64,000 nt of DNA from Cavia porcellus (Eukaryota; Chordata; Mammalia; Rodentia; Caviidae), in contig NW_026947484.1 of the NCBI RefSeq assembly GCF_034190915.1, forward strand, positions 85,259,982-85,323,981. The letters are read 5' to 3'. How positions within the stretch are numbered: position 1 is the first letter of the stretch; every line of letters starts with the position of its first letter. The notes under the pieces are model-generated. The model saw only the letters and a program-made list of their open reading frames with translations. It was not told the origin of the DNA and did not search any database. Positions 8,946-22,717 of this stretch are shown here, one piece after another. The translations under genes and the position numbers were made by a program.

Positions 8946-11900
8946 AATCTTCAACTATTAGGAACTTAATGTTCAAAACAAGGACCACAGGACGTGCTAT
9001 AAGGACTGACCTATTTTACTAGTCAGTTAAAATGAAAAACAGGAAGAAGAGTATTCAATTCTAAGAAGCATATTAAAAGAGGGGAATTAACATAGTAAAG
9101 GGAAACTGAGAATCATGTTTTTGAAGAAAAGTCTGAAATCATTAGGAAGGATACAAAAAACAGGAAAGTTAGAAACTGTAAGATAAATACAAAAAGTTAT
9201 GACTCTGGATAAGAAAACTATCATAAATGAACAAGAACTAATGGAAATCAAAGAATGAAACTGATCTTATCCAACAGCTATTGTATGTGAGGTACTATGC
9301 TACGTATTTACTTAAAATTAATGGTATTACATAAAAGGGATGCAGTATCATAACATTGGTACATAGAAAAAAATGCTTCAAATAAAATGATTAACTTTTC
9401 CACTGCTGTATAGAAAATGAACAAGAAAAATAGCTAACCGAGCCTCATCTTTTTCTGACACGAAAGATCATACTTTTCATTTTTTATAGAAGGAAGATTT
9501 TGTTTCATAAATAAAGGACAAAAATTTTCAATCTCAGGCTAGGCATATTGTGAAGTTAGCCTTCATGGATAAAGTGAAATTAAAGTTTTCCAAGTACAAC
9601 CGGGTAGAAGAAATTCAAAACTTTAATGGGGATTTACATGGATGTCTTTATAAAGGTTCTTTTCATTATTGTAACTGTTATTTAATTTCAGAATACTAGA
9701 ATTTCAAGGACGTAAAAGAAGAGTTTGTCCATAAGAAAATGAAAGATTCCCTATCACAACCCGGTAGAACAAAGTCAAGCATGTAACGAGGACTAGAGAT
9801 AACAGATGGCAATTTGATTAAGAGAAATGTTCCTAGATATGTAAGTTGCACAGCAGGAGCCAATAATGGAAAGAAAATGAATAACGAACAAAGATAGCTC
9901 ACTGTTCATTAGACCAAGAGACTTTCCAAGAAGAGAGACCAAGGACAGAGTCAAAGGGCTTCCACTGGCATGGGAGGTTGGTATATAATGTTTAAACAGG
10001 AAAGGCATAACTAAATGGGCCATATCATAACAAAGATAGTTTGAGGTAGAAGAGAGACATCTAATGATTTTTTCATTGAGATATCTGTTACCAGTAAGAA
10101 CTGTATAATAGTTTCTTATGTAAGAAGAGAATTAGGGCAAGTGTAAAACCATTTCATCCATTACTATGAGGAAGTCGATAGTAAGCTTAAAAGAAAGAAT
10201 TTGTAATAGCAGTGAAGTCCTAATGACTTTGTTAGTTATGGAAATACCAGATTTGAGGTATTTTTCAGACTTCTAGAAATAAAAGGAGAAAAATAATATT
10301 TGGTTAATGAGTGTTTCCCAATTTTAATGAGAAAATTAAAAGGCAAAACATCTTATTGAAAATTATACCATAATATTTTTATTTTGCTTCACTAATATAT
10401 AAAAAATATTTAAATACATAACAGATTGGATATGGCTTTGAAATGCACATTATTCACTTTATACATATAGTGTTTTGTAACTCCTGATAAGTTGTATTTG
10501 TGGAAACCAAATCATAAGTATTCATTTGCAACCAATATAATACTCAAACATTAATAAATCAATGGAAAGAGTGATACCTGATTGACACTGTGGAAAGGAT
10601 TCATAAAAGGCCTATGACCCTGAATTAGAGGTTGTGCTGTCCTTTTCCGCTGGAGAACATTCCACGCCTGGTCCTTTCACCTCCACCTATAATGCCAAGC
10701 ACTACAGCTTCTGCTTGTCTCTAGATCTCTCTGAGTCTGGTAAGTGAGCTCATACTTCAGCTGTCTTTTGCATTACATGCTTAAACTCATAATAGTACAT
10801 CAACGTAATGCTACTAGGGCTGTGATAGAAATAAAGAGAGGAGCTCCCATTTAAAACAGCCTTGCATCATTTATTATTTCATTTCTGGAAACCATATTTT
10901 CAGATCAATACAGATGGCAGAACATTACATATTTTTCTAACTTTGTTCTTTTCATGATGATGTACCCTGTCATTCCCTCTTGGGCTGGAGTAGTTCATGG
11001 CGCTGACACGAAGGGGAGCATAAAATGTGCGTAAAAAATAGAATTTTTAAAGTAAAAACAATGACGCCTCAGTTGTTGAACAGCTCAAACTTTGAACTTC
11101 CCATAACTGAAATAATAAAGCTCTAAAAACGTTCAGCTTGGTGTTCCTAACTTTAACAGTAAACTGAAAGTCCAATTTGATGAAACCTGTATGGACCAAG
11201 ACCAAGACATATGCCACACCAAACACAAAGAAGTGATGCTTTAGTCTGAGGGATGCTCTCATCCAGCGACATAGAAAGCATTGAGTGTATAAAAATGTGT
11301 AACAGTGCAGGCTTTGTTTGTTGGGGTTTTTGTTGTGTTTTGTTGTTCTGTTTTAGACAATTTTATGTAACCTCTGATAAATACTTTTTTGAATAATGTT
11401 AGTGATACTGGCAATAAAACTATAAGGGAAAAGTGAGAACCACAATAGAATCAAAGAAACTATTGTGAAATTTGTTAAAGTCTTTGAAAAATGAACTTAT
11501 AAGTGCAATTTTGGCGCTTCAGAACAAATTATTTGGTTTTCCATTATTTCTTATGGGAAAATATGTTCACTTCCTGAGCTTTTCAGTGTTGAAAAAAAAA
11601 AATAGAAATGAACTGAGTTTGACAACCAAGATATCACTGTGCAGTGCTGTAAGTGGATGCTTCACTTACCACTTTTAGCCTTAGGAAAGTATTTTAATCA
11701 TTTAGTAATATTCTAATAAAACAGAGATACTCACTACCTTTCCTCCAGTATTTTCCAGGATTATAATTCAGCTTTAGGAACACACACTCAGATGAGCATG
11801 TTTTACATATACATTTTATATACAGAGGTGGTTCAAAGATGAGCACGTTAAATGCCAGAAAAAATTATGGTGAAAATGAGTTAAGTAGGAGTATACAATT

Positions 11901-12097
11901 ATTCTTACCACACTTGATATTGTTATGCTATCTGTGTCATTTTTATCTCTAAAACAACTAATTTAAAACTGATAGATGTTATCCCATCTTTGTTGTAAAG
12001 ACATCACTACAGCTTACAAAAAGAAGAAAAATTCAAACATTAATATCCAAAGAATTACAGTTATTGATAAGATGATAGAATAAAAGGTCCCAATCTT
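8946..12097. other. AT-rich DNA without recognised gene
   Basis: No gene or clear repeat was recognised. 10615-10745 is locally GC-richer and ends at a good splice-donor-like CTGGTAAGTGAG, but no acceptor or open coding frame supports an exon. Open frames in this stretch are short, lack domains and have AT-driven composition. Confidence 0.5.
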
Positions 12098-12500
12098 AGT
12101 TACTTTTGTCATTGTTAAGACAAAATATCTGACATCCAAAGTGAAAGGGAGGTAAGGTTAATTTAGTTCAGTCTGTAGAGATTTCAATCCATAATCAACT
12201 GGCTCCAAGACAACGGAACTGCAGAGAGGCATAGCAGAGGAAAAATAGTGCATGATGGGCAGAAGGTAGCAAGTCAAGTCTGAGACAACCACAGCACTTT
12301 CTATCCCTGATCCAGACTACTTAGATTGGGTAACACTCACATCTTTAACCCTAGTGCCCGTGCTCCTAGCACTGCATCATGGATCAATTCCAGTGTCCCA
12401 CACTCTAGATCCAACCTTTCTGAAAAAGCCCCACCTGTGATTGTATTAGGCTTTGGGGGACAACTAAACACAAGCCATACAGTCCCTAACATATACTCTC
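12098..12500 (+). mobile_element. Rodent interspersed repeat, tentative URR1-like, copy 2
   Basis: It starts with CTTAGTTACTTTTGTCATTG and AAAATATCTGACATCC, then GTTAATTTAGTTCAG, TTTCAATCCATAATCAACTG and a GC-richer middle with CCCACCTGTGATTG near 12430. The first 120 bp align with the copy at 7390. The short open frames in both directions (12326-12610) are just this repeat. Confidence 0.5.
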
Positions 12501-13728
12501 CCATAGCAAAAACCCGCTTGGAAAACATGTCAGAGCTTTCAAAACTCAGGCTAACAAGGGAGAGGAGCTATTTTGGGAAACCAGGCGTAAGCACAGGAGC
12601 TGAAACATGAGCTGAAACATGAGCTACAGGATGAAAAACAGCCACATTCTGTAGTGGATTTACTTACACATCCCCATTTAGCTGTGGCCTTGCCAACAGT
12701 ACCATGTTCTAAAACACCTAGGAGAAAGCACACCCATCAACTCCTCATGTCATAGGCATCCAACTTCAGCTCTGTGTACAACAAAGTGCCCATGACACCT
12801 CACCAATCCTCTCATCTGTATTTAAGTGAGTTCTTCCTAGAAAGGGATGCTTGGAGATGTACTCCATCATGCCTATCTATCTTGGAATGGGAGTTCTGAT
12901 GAACTAAGTCTGACTGTGGATCTCATAGTGATCCCATGGTTCAAATGGACTGGCTTCTAGCCCATTTCAGGCACAGTTCAGAAATAGTTCTGTCTGGCCA
13001 GGAATTCAGTTAGAGACATGTTCTTCCATGGCCCAAAGGTAAACCTGTCAACCAATACTCAACAGTAGATTCACAGCTGCTCTGTGACCCAGCTCAGTGC
13101 ATTTTCAGCTATGGTCCGTGGGAACTATTCAGTGCTTGGGAAACAGGTAGATGGCATTCCTGACTACAATCCTGGAGATAGGACTGTGGTCCTAGAGTAA
13201 TCTTGTAACTCAGTTCCATCTTCTTTCAGTTAACATTAAAAGGCAATCCTCTCTACCTAGACACCCATCCAATAAATCAAAACAGCCATCTCCAGGAACT
13301 TTGGGAACTATACATATTTCCACACTAGGCTTACTTCCTGAGCACCCATGTCTGAACTCTTGAACAGGCCTATGACCAGGGTTATGAAGGAAACTCTTAC
13401 TCACTAACTGACCATGCAGGACCTATACTTACCAAAACACCCATAAAATTTTTTTTTCAACCTTGTATCCCACTACAGACCCAGCATCACCTCCAAATGA
13501 TGACCAGGCTCCAACTCCATCTAACTTCAATTTTAAGCAATCTCATCAGTCCTGGATCAAGACCAGACAGAAAAAGGTCTTTAGGAACCAAAAACAGTTT
13601 GAAAAGACTGGAAGAAATAGTTTCTTTTTTCAAATATTTCTCTCATCAGCTTGTAAGAAAGAAGCATAAATTCTATGTCTGAAAACACACCATGTTTTTA
13701 TGCTAAACAATTTAAAAAAAAAAAAAAA
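12501..13728 (+). other. GC-richer block ending in an A-run, unclassified repeat or retrocopy
   Basis: Composition changes from the surrounding AT-rich DNA to a more balanced, CT-rich block that ends with TTTAAAAAAA and a 15-nt A-run (13714-13728). A short tandem GAGCTGAAACAT repeat occurs at 12597-12624. It could be the body of the same element as 12098-12500, an LTR-type element or a retroposed transcript. No protein-like frame is recognisable and no TSD was found. Confidence 0.4.
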
Positions 13729-14453
13729 CTTAAATCAATACAATTAAATTTAGAGAACTGGTTATGATAAAGACTTGTTAATGGATTGCCACATTAAAAC
13801 AAGCAAAATCAATGTTTTATCAGAAGCATCTTCATCTGACTCAACCACTTTACATATTTAATAGCCTTATGATTTACAGCAAATGCACTACCTAGTGTAC
13901 CATAATTGCTAAAATGCTTTGGGACATTCATATAAATCTATTTGAACAATGTAATATTTCCCTGTTAATATATTTAAGTGAATTCATCCCATAAAATATA
14001 TTGTAAGCTAAAAAACAAACAAAAATGTTCAACCATTAGGAAAATTCTCTACATTGCTGCATCACAAGATATCATTGAAAATAAAATGGAAGGTGTGTCC
14101 CTCTATTAACAGATTGTAAAGCAGCAAGGAATCCCACAACAGGAAGAGGTGGATCTATAATATCCTATGCATGAAATAAACACTATTACATTAAGAGAAG
14201 AAAACTGTCCCAAGATATTAATGATAATAATAAGGAAAAATGTTGACTTTTCTTTTTAGGAGGATGATCAATAGGCAATAAGGACTGTTTAACTGAAGAT
14301 TATCACCTTATATCTGTAGCTATGCAGTAGAAGACTTAATCAAAAGCTGTAAAACATAAATTACTATCTGTCAAAAAGATTATCATTGTCAAATTAAATG
14401 AGCTTCCGTTAGGTAAGCCAGCATTACTTTTGCCTGAATGTCAGTTCATAAAT

Positions 14454-14463
14454 GAATCATGAG
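14454..14463 (+). repeat. Target-site duplication of ID SINE, left
   Basis: GAATCATGAG is identical to 14572-14581 and flanks the ID element. Confidence 0.8.
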
Positions 14464-14571
14464 GGGGCTGGGGATTTAGCTCAGCGGCATAAGCACCTGC
14501 CTTTCAAGCAGGCAGTCGTGAGTTCGAGCCCCGGTACCGATAAAAAGGAAAAAGACAAACAAACAAAAAAA
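14464..14571 (+). mobile_element. ID SINE, young copy
   Basis: tRNA-Ala-derived ID element with a well-preserved A box (TAGCTCAGCGGC near 14478) and B box (GTTCGAGCCCC at 14523), the pol III promoter parts, and an A-rich tail (14541-14571). It is flanked by a perfect 10-bp TSD. It matches closely the minus-strand copies at 32592 and 35714, so it belongs to a recently active subfamily. Confidence 0.92.
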
Positions 14572-14712
14572 GAATCATGAGAGGGACAATTCACATAAAT
14601 AAATTCTTTTTGTTTGTGCAGACTAACTTGAAAAATAAATCTTAAAAGTCATTTCTTGCTCTTGAAATAAGTAATTGAAATGATGATTGACTAGCATAGG
14701 CCAGTTTAAGTA

Positions 14713-14899
14713 CAGTGGTACCTTATTTCAGGAACTTAATTTGTTCCACAATTCTGGAGGAAAAAAGGCCACATCAATTTTCATGTGGTCATGCTCCTCA
14801 TGGAATGCAAAGTTCACAAACAAAAACTAAATTTTGTCAAACGCTTCTGTTCGTGAGTCAAATTGCTAACAAAAGCATCCCTGAACTGAGGTACCACTG
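14713..14899. mobile_element. TcMar/Tigger-like MITE
   Basis: A 187-bp element with terminal inverted repeats: it starts CAGTGGTACCTT and ends AGGTACCACTG, bounded on both sides by TA, the Tc1/mariner target duplication. Inside are GAACTTAATTTGTTCC and GTTCGTGAGTCAAAT, phrases I associate with a mammalian mariner/Tigger-type MITE. It has no transposase. The open frame at 14715-14942 is the MITE read through. Confidence 0.75.
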
Positions 14900-17800
14900 T
14901 ATTGCTCAGTGGCTCCAGATTTGCCTTCTAATGAACAAATGAGTTAATGACAAATAAGTTAATATGATTCCCCCTAGGTCAAACTAAGGAGCAATATTAA
15001 GCATGAATTGGGAAAAATGAAAGTAACTTGGTGATTTATATATATTCACTGAACTATAAGCCAACGAGTTTGTGTTACCAGAGCTCTCAAATTTTTTAAT
15101 TAAAACCTTCCTTAGAATTCATATCTATAATATAGCCTCTGTATTTCATCCCATTTGTCAGTTTTATTTTGCCCTTTATTTACACAGATACATCCATAAC
15201 AAAATTAAAAGTAACATACTAAAGACAGTTCATTTTACTTCTCTTTCATGTGATAGTATTTTAGTGTACTCATTATCCAAACCCAGTAAAACAAAGGGGC
15301 TCAGAATTAGGAGCCCTTCTGTGATAATTATGGAAAGAAAAACAAAATGACATCATCCATGCAATGAGGATTTGAACACTTACCAATTGCTGTGCCAGTA
15401 TAAAAAGGTCAGGGGTTCTACAAAATGATTAAATTTAAAATTAGCCTTTTGTGTCTCATTGAAAGCAGGAAAATATAACTACTTAACAAGGTCAATGTGA
15501 AGGCTATTTCACCATTTTCAGGAATTCTATAGGCATTTTAGAAGCAGTTAACATTTCGGGCATCTAAGGAGGCTTCTGCAGTCCAACACCAATGCCTGCT
15601 CTTTGGGGGAAAGTGCATATGTTGCAATTAGCTGGTTCTTTGTTTTCTAGTAGTGGCTTTGGTCCTCTTTTGACCTCTTCTTGATTGGACATGTCATCTC
15701 ACTGCCTCTAAGTCTCACTGAAGTAGTAGATGACAAGAATTTGAAAAGATGGTAATTCACACCAACAAAATCATTTATAATTAAGGAGATCGATTTCTAA
15801 ATAGTAGGAAGTACCTGTCATTTTAGTAGATAATGTACACTTTTCTATATTATCAAGAAAACATTACAGACCTTCCAGTATGTAAGATCAGCCTTTGCAA
15901 AGCTGGGGAATGAGATAAGCCCACTTATCAGCTGAGCATTTAAACTGTGTGTCTCAGCAACTCATTAACCCAGCTATGACAGATTATAGAACTCAAGTCA
16001 TAGATGCTCTATCTTTCCTTTTTATTACAGCAATTCAAGAAACATTCTTTAGTTGTAAAAGTAATACTGATTTTATCAGGAAAAATAATACCTAGGTAGA
16101 CATGCAAGTAAGAAGGGAGAGAGAAGAGGGAGAGGGAGAGAATAATGTTTTTGGAGAATACATTGTAATTGAGACTGTGGCTGTAAATGGCATTAGTCCA
16201 AACATGAAAACACAAGTATCTTTTAAGTAAATCTTTTGGTTATTTGCTTGTAATATTTGACAAAAGACTGCTATCACATACATATTTAACTGCAAAACAC
16301 TGTACTATGTGTTATTATGCAATTTTCCTTCAGTTCTGAAAAAGTGACAACACATTCCCTGTTACATTGGGCAAATGAGAACAGTGAAGATCCATACCAT
16401 GCTCAAGTGTCCTTGATGGGACCTAGGATGCTAGAGGGAGAGATGAGATTAGGGACCCCAGGCACTGATGCCACCACTTCCAGTCCTTTTCTCTTCTTCC
16501 CGGTGTGATGAAGCATCATTACTGAGGCTGAGTGGACAGGAGGATAGGCAAATTCAGATCTTTACATTTTTTTTCCTTGCAAAGGCTTTTATAGTGTGAA
16601 TTCATTCAAAAAGGAGTGAAGCCCAGATTCAATTATCCTGAGGTTCACCAGTACAGATTCATGATTTACTTTTGGTTCAAAGACTTAGGTCTAATGATCA
16701 TAAATGTCTACTATGTATGTGTATTCATTCTTGTACACATAATGATATACTTCAGTTAAGATTTATATTATTTTAACCAATTAAATCTCAAATGTAATTT
16801 AACTTTATTGTGGGAGGATTACACATGGGAGGGACAAGGTGAGAGGGACCTACTCACACACCTGTGTGTATTTCCTTTTAGCCTTTTCATAGCCTTCCTG
16901 AGCGAATTGAGCCTATTATTTGAGAGGTTTTTGTAAATATGTGGAAACATCATATGGTATCAAGAATAAAAAAAAAAAAGAAATTAAAAATTAAATAAAA
17001 TTTAAATGCACAGAAGATATTGAAAATTGGGAAGAAACTAATCAAAAGACAAGACAAACTTTGATGCAGAAAGAGGAAAGGAAAAATACACATATATACA
17101 AGATAGAGAAGATAATTATATACCTAGCTTCATCTAGTTCTTCAAAAAGCATAATCTTTGCTAATAATGTTCGGACAAGATATCATGCCTATATCCTACA
17201 CTCTAAACAACAACAACAAAGATAATATATAATATATCAACTAATGTAATGATCCAAATAACCTGTTATTAAATTTGATTTCATTGTCATGTATATCATT
17301 TTCTTTTTTCTCTTTTGTTTACTTCTTTAAGATAAAATTTTAAAAATTATTTTAATGAAATATCTCAGAATATTTCTTACAGATATCACTACACTGAGAA
17401 TATCATCTTTGAATCAGAAGAGCTAAAATAAATATTTAATAAAATTATAAAGGCTATTATCTCTGCTTGTAATATACAGTATGTGTTCTTTGTAGATATC
17501 AGAAATACTAATATTTGTTACCACTTTGCATTTATAACCATCTTTGATCATTACTAAATATTACCAACAACCTTCTGAAATAGATGTCTATCTTTTTCAT
17601 TTTAGCCATGAATTGGTCAGGCAACTACATAGCCAATGTTATATAAATAACAATAAAACCAACATTTACATTTAAGTATGCTCACAAGTTTTCACTTATC
17701 GCTTCCAAAAACAAAGGATCTGTGCATATGTGTATGTGTGTATGTGCATATGAATTATGCACATCTTCAATAAAAATGAAAACGAATTCAGATCTATAAC

Positions 17801-17999
17801 TGGAGCTTCAAATCATTCAGCTCTTTTGATAATAAATATCATTTTATCTATATATTAGGCAATAGGTGAATATAACGAAGCCATTATAGCTGTAAAATTA
17901 TCACATATACTTATTTGAAAACATGCTTTACATGTTTACAACTAAAATAAACTATAAATGCTCTTGTATCATCCATTTTTCTCCATTTCTTCTTAAATT
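14900..17999. other. AT-rich DNA without recognised gene
   Basis: No recognisable gene or young repeat. There is a purine-rich GA tract at 16108-16142 and a mixed TG/TA tract at 17724-17757. The open frames here lack domains and are treated as chance. Confidence 0.5.
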
Positions 18000-19153
18000 A
18001 TAATCTTTAAATTTTTGATAATATTTTGTACCTGTTTTATTTTAAAAAGATCAAGACAAAAGAGGACATAACAAAGAAGATCATATCAGAACAATGCAAG
18101 AAACAGAGCATTTTACCACAAGACAACTCTTAATTAACAGTAATTACCATAATGTCTCTTTTTTTGAAATAGTTGAGCATAACTTCATATATGATAGTAT
18201 CAAACATAACAAAACAGTTTAAAACCATTCAAAAGAATGAAAGCATTACAGGGCATTCAGAACCAAATAATAGACAATGAACAATGGCTACTATATTATC
18301 TCATTTTCCATAGAAAATTTGTTTATGCTATCACACATAATAAAATCCAATAAGATATAATATGATAGAACCAATGGAAACAGAATAACAAAAGCATAGT
18401 AGGACTTCAGAATAAAATGTTATTAAATCAGCATGGGCTATCACAATATCTTGTTTTCTTCAAAATAGCTGTTCATACCATCACAGATAATAAAATCAAA
18501 CAAACAAGGATAAAGCCATCCCAACTAATGAATGCAGACATTATAAAGCTTCAAAGCAATGCAGTAAGGAATCATGATTACCATAAACTCTTAGGTACTC
18601 TTACCATTTCTTACACGAGGCAGACTATATGATATTTATACATGTGAGTTTGATTTATTTTGCTTATGAGTATGGTCTCAAGTTGTGTCCATTTATTTAT
18701 AAATATCTCAATGTGATCATTCTTTATAGCTGAGTAGTTCTCCACTGCATAAAAATACCACAACTTTTTTATCCATTCCTCAGTTGATGGATACCTAGGT
18801 TCTTTCCAAGATCTGACTATTACAAATTGTGCTGCTATAAACACGAGTGCACATATATCACTGTGGTATGATGTTTTCAGTTCTCCTGGGAATATGCCTA
18901 GAAGTGGAACAGCTGGGTCAAATGGGACTTCTAATCTCAGCTTTTTGAGGGGTCTCCAGACTGATCTCCACAATGGTTGCACCAGTCTACACTCCCACCA
19001 ACAGTGCAGGAGAGTTCCCTTTTCCCCACAGCCTCTCCAGCATTTGCTGTTGGTAGTTTTCTTGGTCCTGGTCATTCCTTCTGGAATGAGGTGGAGTCTC
19101 AGTGTTGTTTTAATTTGCATTTCTCTAATGACCAATGATGATGAACATTTTGG
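18000..19153 (-). mobile_element. 5'-truncated LINE-1, minus strand
   Basis: On the minus strand the element begins inside ORF2 at about 19153 and runs through the ORF2 stop (18611-18613) into a 3' UTR made of the same roughly 150-bp units seen at 50150-50783. An AATAAA on the minus strand lies near 18040. The 3' end is set at about 18000 by loss of similarity; no clear TSD was found. It carries only the four ORF2-proximal units of the 3' UTR, so it either polyadenylated early or was trimmed. Confidence 0.85.
18611..19153 (-). pseudogene. LINE-1 ORF2 C-terminal fragment
   Basis: About 180 codons in one open frame, from the [14 protein letters not shown] motif through the CX3CX7HX4C knuckle (KCWRGCG...) to [11 protein letters not shown] and a stop just after the histidine/cysteine-rich end. 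The additional roughly 30 residues before the LINE-1 part (19154-19240) are flanking DNA, not LINE-1. With no RT or endonuclease domain it is non-functional. Its stop position shows where ORF2 normally ends in this lineage. Confidence 0.9.
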
Positions 19154-22100
19154 GAATATGTTTTTATTTTCTCTCAGAATAATTGTCAGGAAAATATTGT
19201 CTAAATCAGAGGTAATTTTGGTCACAAAGTAATTTCTCAAATATAATATTGAAATACTTCCAAAATAGTCAATTATTGACTATAAAATGATTGGAACTAT
19301 ATGCACAATGCAAAATGGCAATAGTAAATACTTGTAATATGTTAACTGGTGATATTGTCTAAATGTTGGACATGGATACAGTATATAACTTGCAAATATT
19401 TTTTAAAGATTTATGGTTGAGTTAGTATTTAAAAAGTAAAAGTAAAATGTTAGGCCAAAAATATGTTATATTGTTGTGAATGTTATTGTTGCTTACCTTT
19501 TCTTATTGTTAGAATTTCCCACAGAAAATGACCTAAGTAATTGACCTAGAATTTACTCCATCAACTATTATTAAAAATACTTAGCTCTTAGGATATAAGC
19601 AACACAAAATGCACTTGATGATGATTGCTTCCATGTGCCTTAACTGTTTCCCAATTCCATGTCATTGGTAGTTTTAATATAAAATGTTTATATAAGGATG
19701 AATTTATAATTAATGTTTTACATTTAATTTGTGTACTATTTTAATACATCTAAAACTATCTATCCAATTATTAGAGTTTTTCAGCACTATCGCTTTTTGA
19801 TGTTTAAGAGATAGGATATGGTGCAAAATATAATTTCTGAAAGAATTTTTCATTTATCCATTACATTGTTGTTTATGTTTAAAAGGTACACCAAAAATAA
19901 CATTTATGAACCACACTGTATTGAAATAAAAATCAAAGAAAATACGTCTAAATTGAAATTTTCTGTAATTTATGCTTTTCTAAATTGGTACCATTTATTT
20001 ACATAAATATGTCAATAGTATAGTTCATTTACAATATAACATAAATATATATAATCTAAATAATCACAATTCTGTGATTTCTTTAAATCTGTGAAAAAGA
20101 ACTCTTGTCAAACTACAATTTTCTGGTTTATTTAAATTTATGATGAAGAACGCATCAGTGCTAGGCATAAGCAATAAGCCAAACCATTCAATGGACATGA
20201 AGAATTAACAATAAAGTCTAGTGTAATTACACAAAACCACAGCTGCTGTGAAATTCATCTCTGCTTTTAAAAATCTGTGTCTTCTAGTTTTAACATGACC
20301 ACATGTTGTTCCTAGAATAATCTCTTCAAAATATCATTTGTAAAATGTGAATAATAAATATAATCTTAATATGAGCTGGCTAACTGGAGGTATGTTAACA
20401 ATATTTAGAAAATAAATTAATCAGCCCAATGTTTTTCCAGATACATGAGATCATTAGACAGCCAAACTATATTAAATGACTCTTTGTGATGTAGATTAAG
20501 TATTTTCCTTGTAGATATAGGCACTTTGTTTTTCCTTTATATTTTAGCTTAAGAAGTCAGATACATACCAGTCTTAGAAATTAATTCAATCTTAGACAGT
20601 TAACACTATTATTAATTATTTGGTTATTTTGCTTTAAAGAGACTTAGTATTGTAAAAAGGTATTGTGCTACAAAGAACTTGTTACTATTCCAAATATACT
20701 TTAAAAATTATGAGTGCCTGAAATAAAATTAATTACAGAACTCATATTTTCATTTTTGCAAATCTTTATAGTACACTTTGCTTGTCCTGCATGGTCATCT
20801 ACTAAATACACTACTTGGTTACGACACATATCAGCATCATTCAGAAGCATCCAACATGCTTTCTTCCATTTTGGTCTTTATCTTTTAATACAGTGGCGTC
20901 GAAGTAAAATTCAGATTTCTATTTTACACATAAGAAACATATATGTGTAATTCTGTTAAAAGATTTAAAATAATTTTGGGTGGCTTTTGTTAACCTACTG
21001 TAAAAAATAAAGAAAAATCAAAGTATTAAAAGAAGTTACATTACTATCAATATGGAAAACAATCGTATTTTCTTAATGTTTATATTTATTTTTTTACTGG
21101 GTTATATTTTATTTTAAAGGATCACAATCAGCGTAGGATATAATGTGATACTTGTTACCCGAGTTGATTAGAAGCAGCTTATAAAAAGTAACAGAGTATG
21201 ACCCTATTCTGCACATGTAAACACACACAAAAATATTATTTATATGCCTACTAGATTTCTAAGGTCTATATGTAAAAATCTCTTAAGATTTTTCATCCAC
21301 TGAGAAGGAATCTATATTTACCTAGGGAAGGGAAAGAAAACAGAACTTGCAAGAAGGATACAGCATTTTTCCTGTGCACTGGCAACTAGGGGAAGACTGT
21401 GTTAACCAGAATCAAGTACCTCTAACAATCTTTGAGGCCTAAGAGACTGCCAGAAAGAAATCAGGAAAGGATAGTACTAAGAAATTAGCAGTAAAAATGA
21501 GTGAAACCCTGTGATATGCTATCAGTAGGACATACTAAACCAGGTTTTCAAGGTCTGTGCTTGGTGGGGGCCCCTATTATCAACTCAATAACGTGGTGTT
21601 AACCTTGCTATCAAAATTTGTCATTTTCTATTTAACTAAATTATGTATTTTTTACTGTTTCTTTTCCATTTAACTTAATTATGTGTTGTTTTTTACTGTT
21701 GCTTGCAGCCAAAATTACCTCATGTAAAATGAATTGTAACTATCATGTGACAATTATAAGCTCTCAGGACAGAAGACAGTAGTTAATTTTTAACATTTTA
21801 AGAACAAATCTTAAATTACATGCATTTTAGCAACAGAGGTGAAACATCACAATCACTATCGGCTGCACTCACCTACTGAAGGCTAAGTTTCAGGATGTAA
21901 CACTGCTATGGTCATTAAATGCTATGAAGGTTAAGAGAAATTCAACAACTGCATAGTTATTGCTTTAAAATACATCACATAGCATCAACAGTGAAACTCA
22001 GAAATTCATACTTTTATCAATTAAGTGAACATAATCTAGATATATTTTATAATATTGTTAAAGTATCACCTATTTATTGTGCCTTACGTTGAGGTAGCAA

Positions 22101-22519
22101 ACAGAGAAAAAGCAAAGTTCAGTCTCATGATTGATGGTGTCCAAAGTCTGTTGGATTCATCCGATTATCATCTCATTAAAATAAAAATAAGATTAACCTC
22201 GGGAGAGTTATGCCCCAGAAATTATAATGGGAATATTCTCATAGTACAAAGATTTTGATTCCTTCTGTCTGATAAGTAACTTTTTGCAATTTATTGGATA
22301 GGAGTATTCATTATCTGGTTGAAGATGGTATTGTGATGATATTACTCTTTCATTTTACAGTTGTCTTATAAGAAAATAATCAATAATCCCCATGCTACCT
22401 GACCAACGACTTTTCAGGATTTCTGTGTTTTCAATTTCCAGCATAGCCTAAAAAGCTGAATAGAGGGTGAAATATTCCATTCATGGACAAATTGCATTAA
22501 TTTCCTCATTTATATAAGT
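19154..22519. other. AT-rich DNA without recognised gene
   Basis: Very AT-rich, with no coding signal, SINE or LTR that I could recognise. Open frames at 19818-20006, 20714-20950 and 22055-22258 have no motifs. Confidence 0.5.
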
Positions 22520-22617
22520 GATTAGGAGGCCAGGGATATAGTTCAGCAGCAAAACAACTGCCTGGTAAGTATGTGATCGTGATTTTCAGTACAAAAAAAA
22601 AAAAAAAAAAAAAAAAT
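22520..22617 (+). mobile_element. ID SINE, old copy
   Basis: CCAGGGATATAGTTCAGCAG and AACTGCCTGGTAAG match ID A-box and loop positions, and a degraded B box is followed by an A-run of about 22 nt (22595-22617). Many substitutions mark it as old. Confidence 0.65.
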
Positions 22618-22670
22618 TAGAAAATGTGTAAATACTTAGTTTTGCTGTTTCTTCACCCAGGAGAGACATG

Positions 22671-22671
<1 letters not shown>

Positions 22672-22713
<42 letters not shown>
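22672..22713 (-). repeat. Poly(T) tract, possible minus-strand retrocopy tail
   Basis: A T-run of about 41 nt. On the minus strand it is a poly(A) tail preceded by a GATAAA hexamer (22727-22732) 13 nt upstream, a pattern expected of a retroposed transcript lying to its right (22714 onward). No parent gene or TSD was recognised. Confidence 0.6.
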
Positions 22714-22716
<3 letters not shown>

Positions 22717-22717
22717 T

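Noticed and set aside
10615..10752. Possible exon ending at a good splice donor
   Set aside because: No polypyrimidine acceptor upstream, no conserved frame, and a single donor-like site is expected often by chance.
14464..14540. Possible functional tRNA gene
   Set aside because: A and B boxes are present but the body is an ID SINE with an A tail and TSD, and it recurs in several places.
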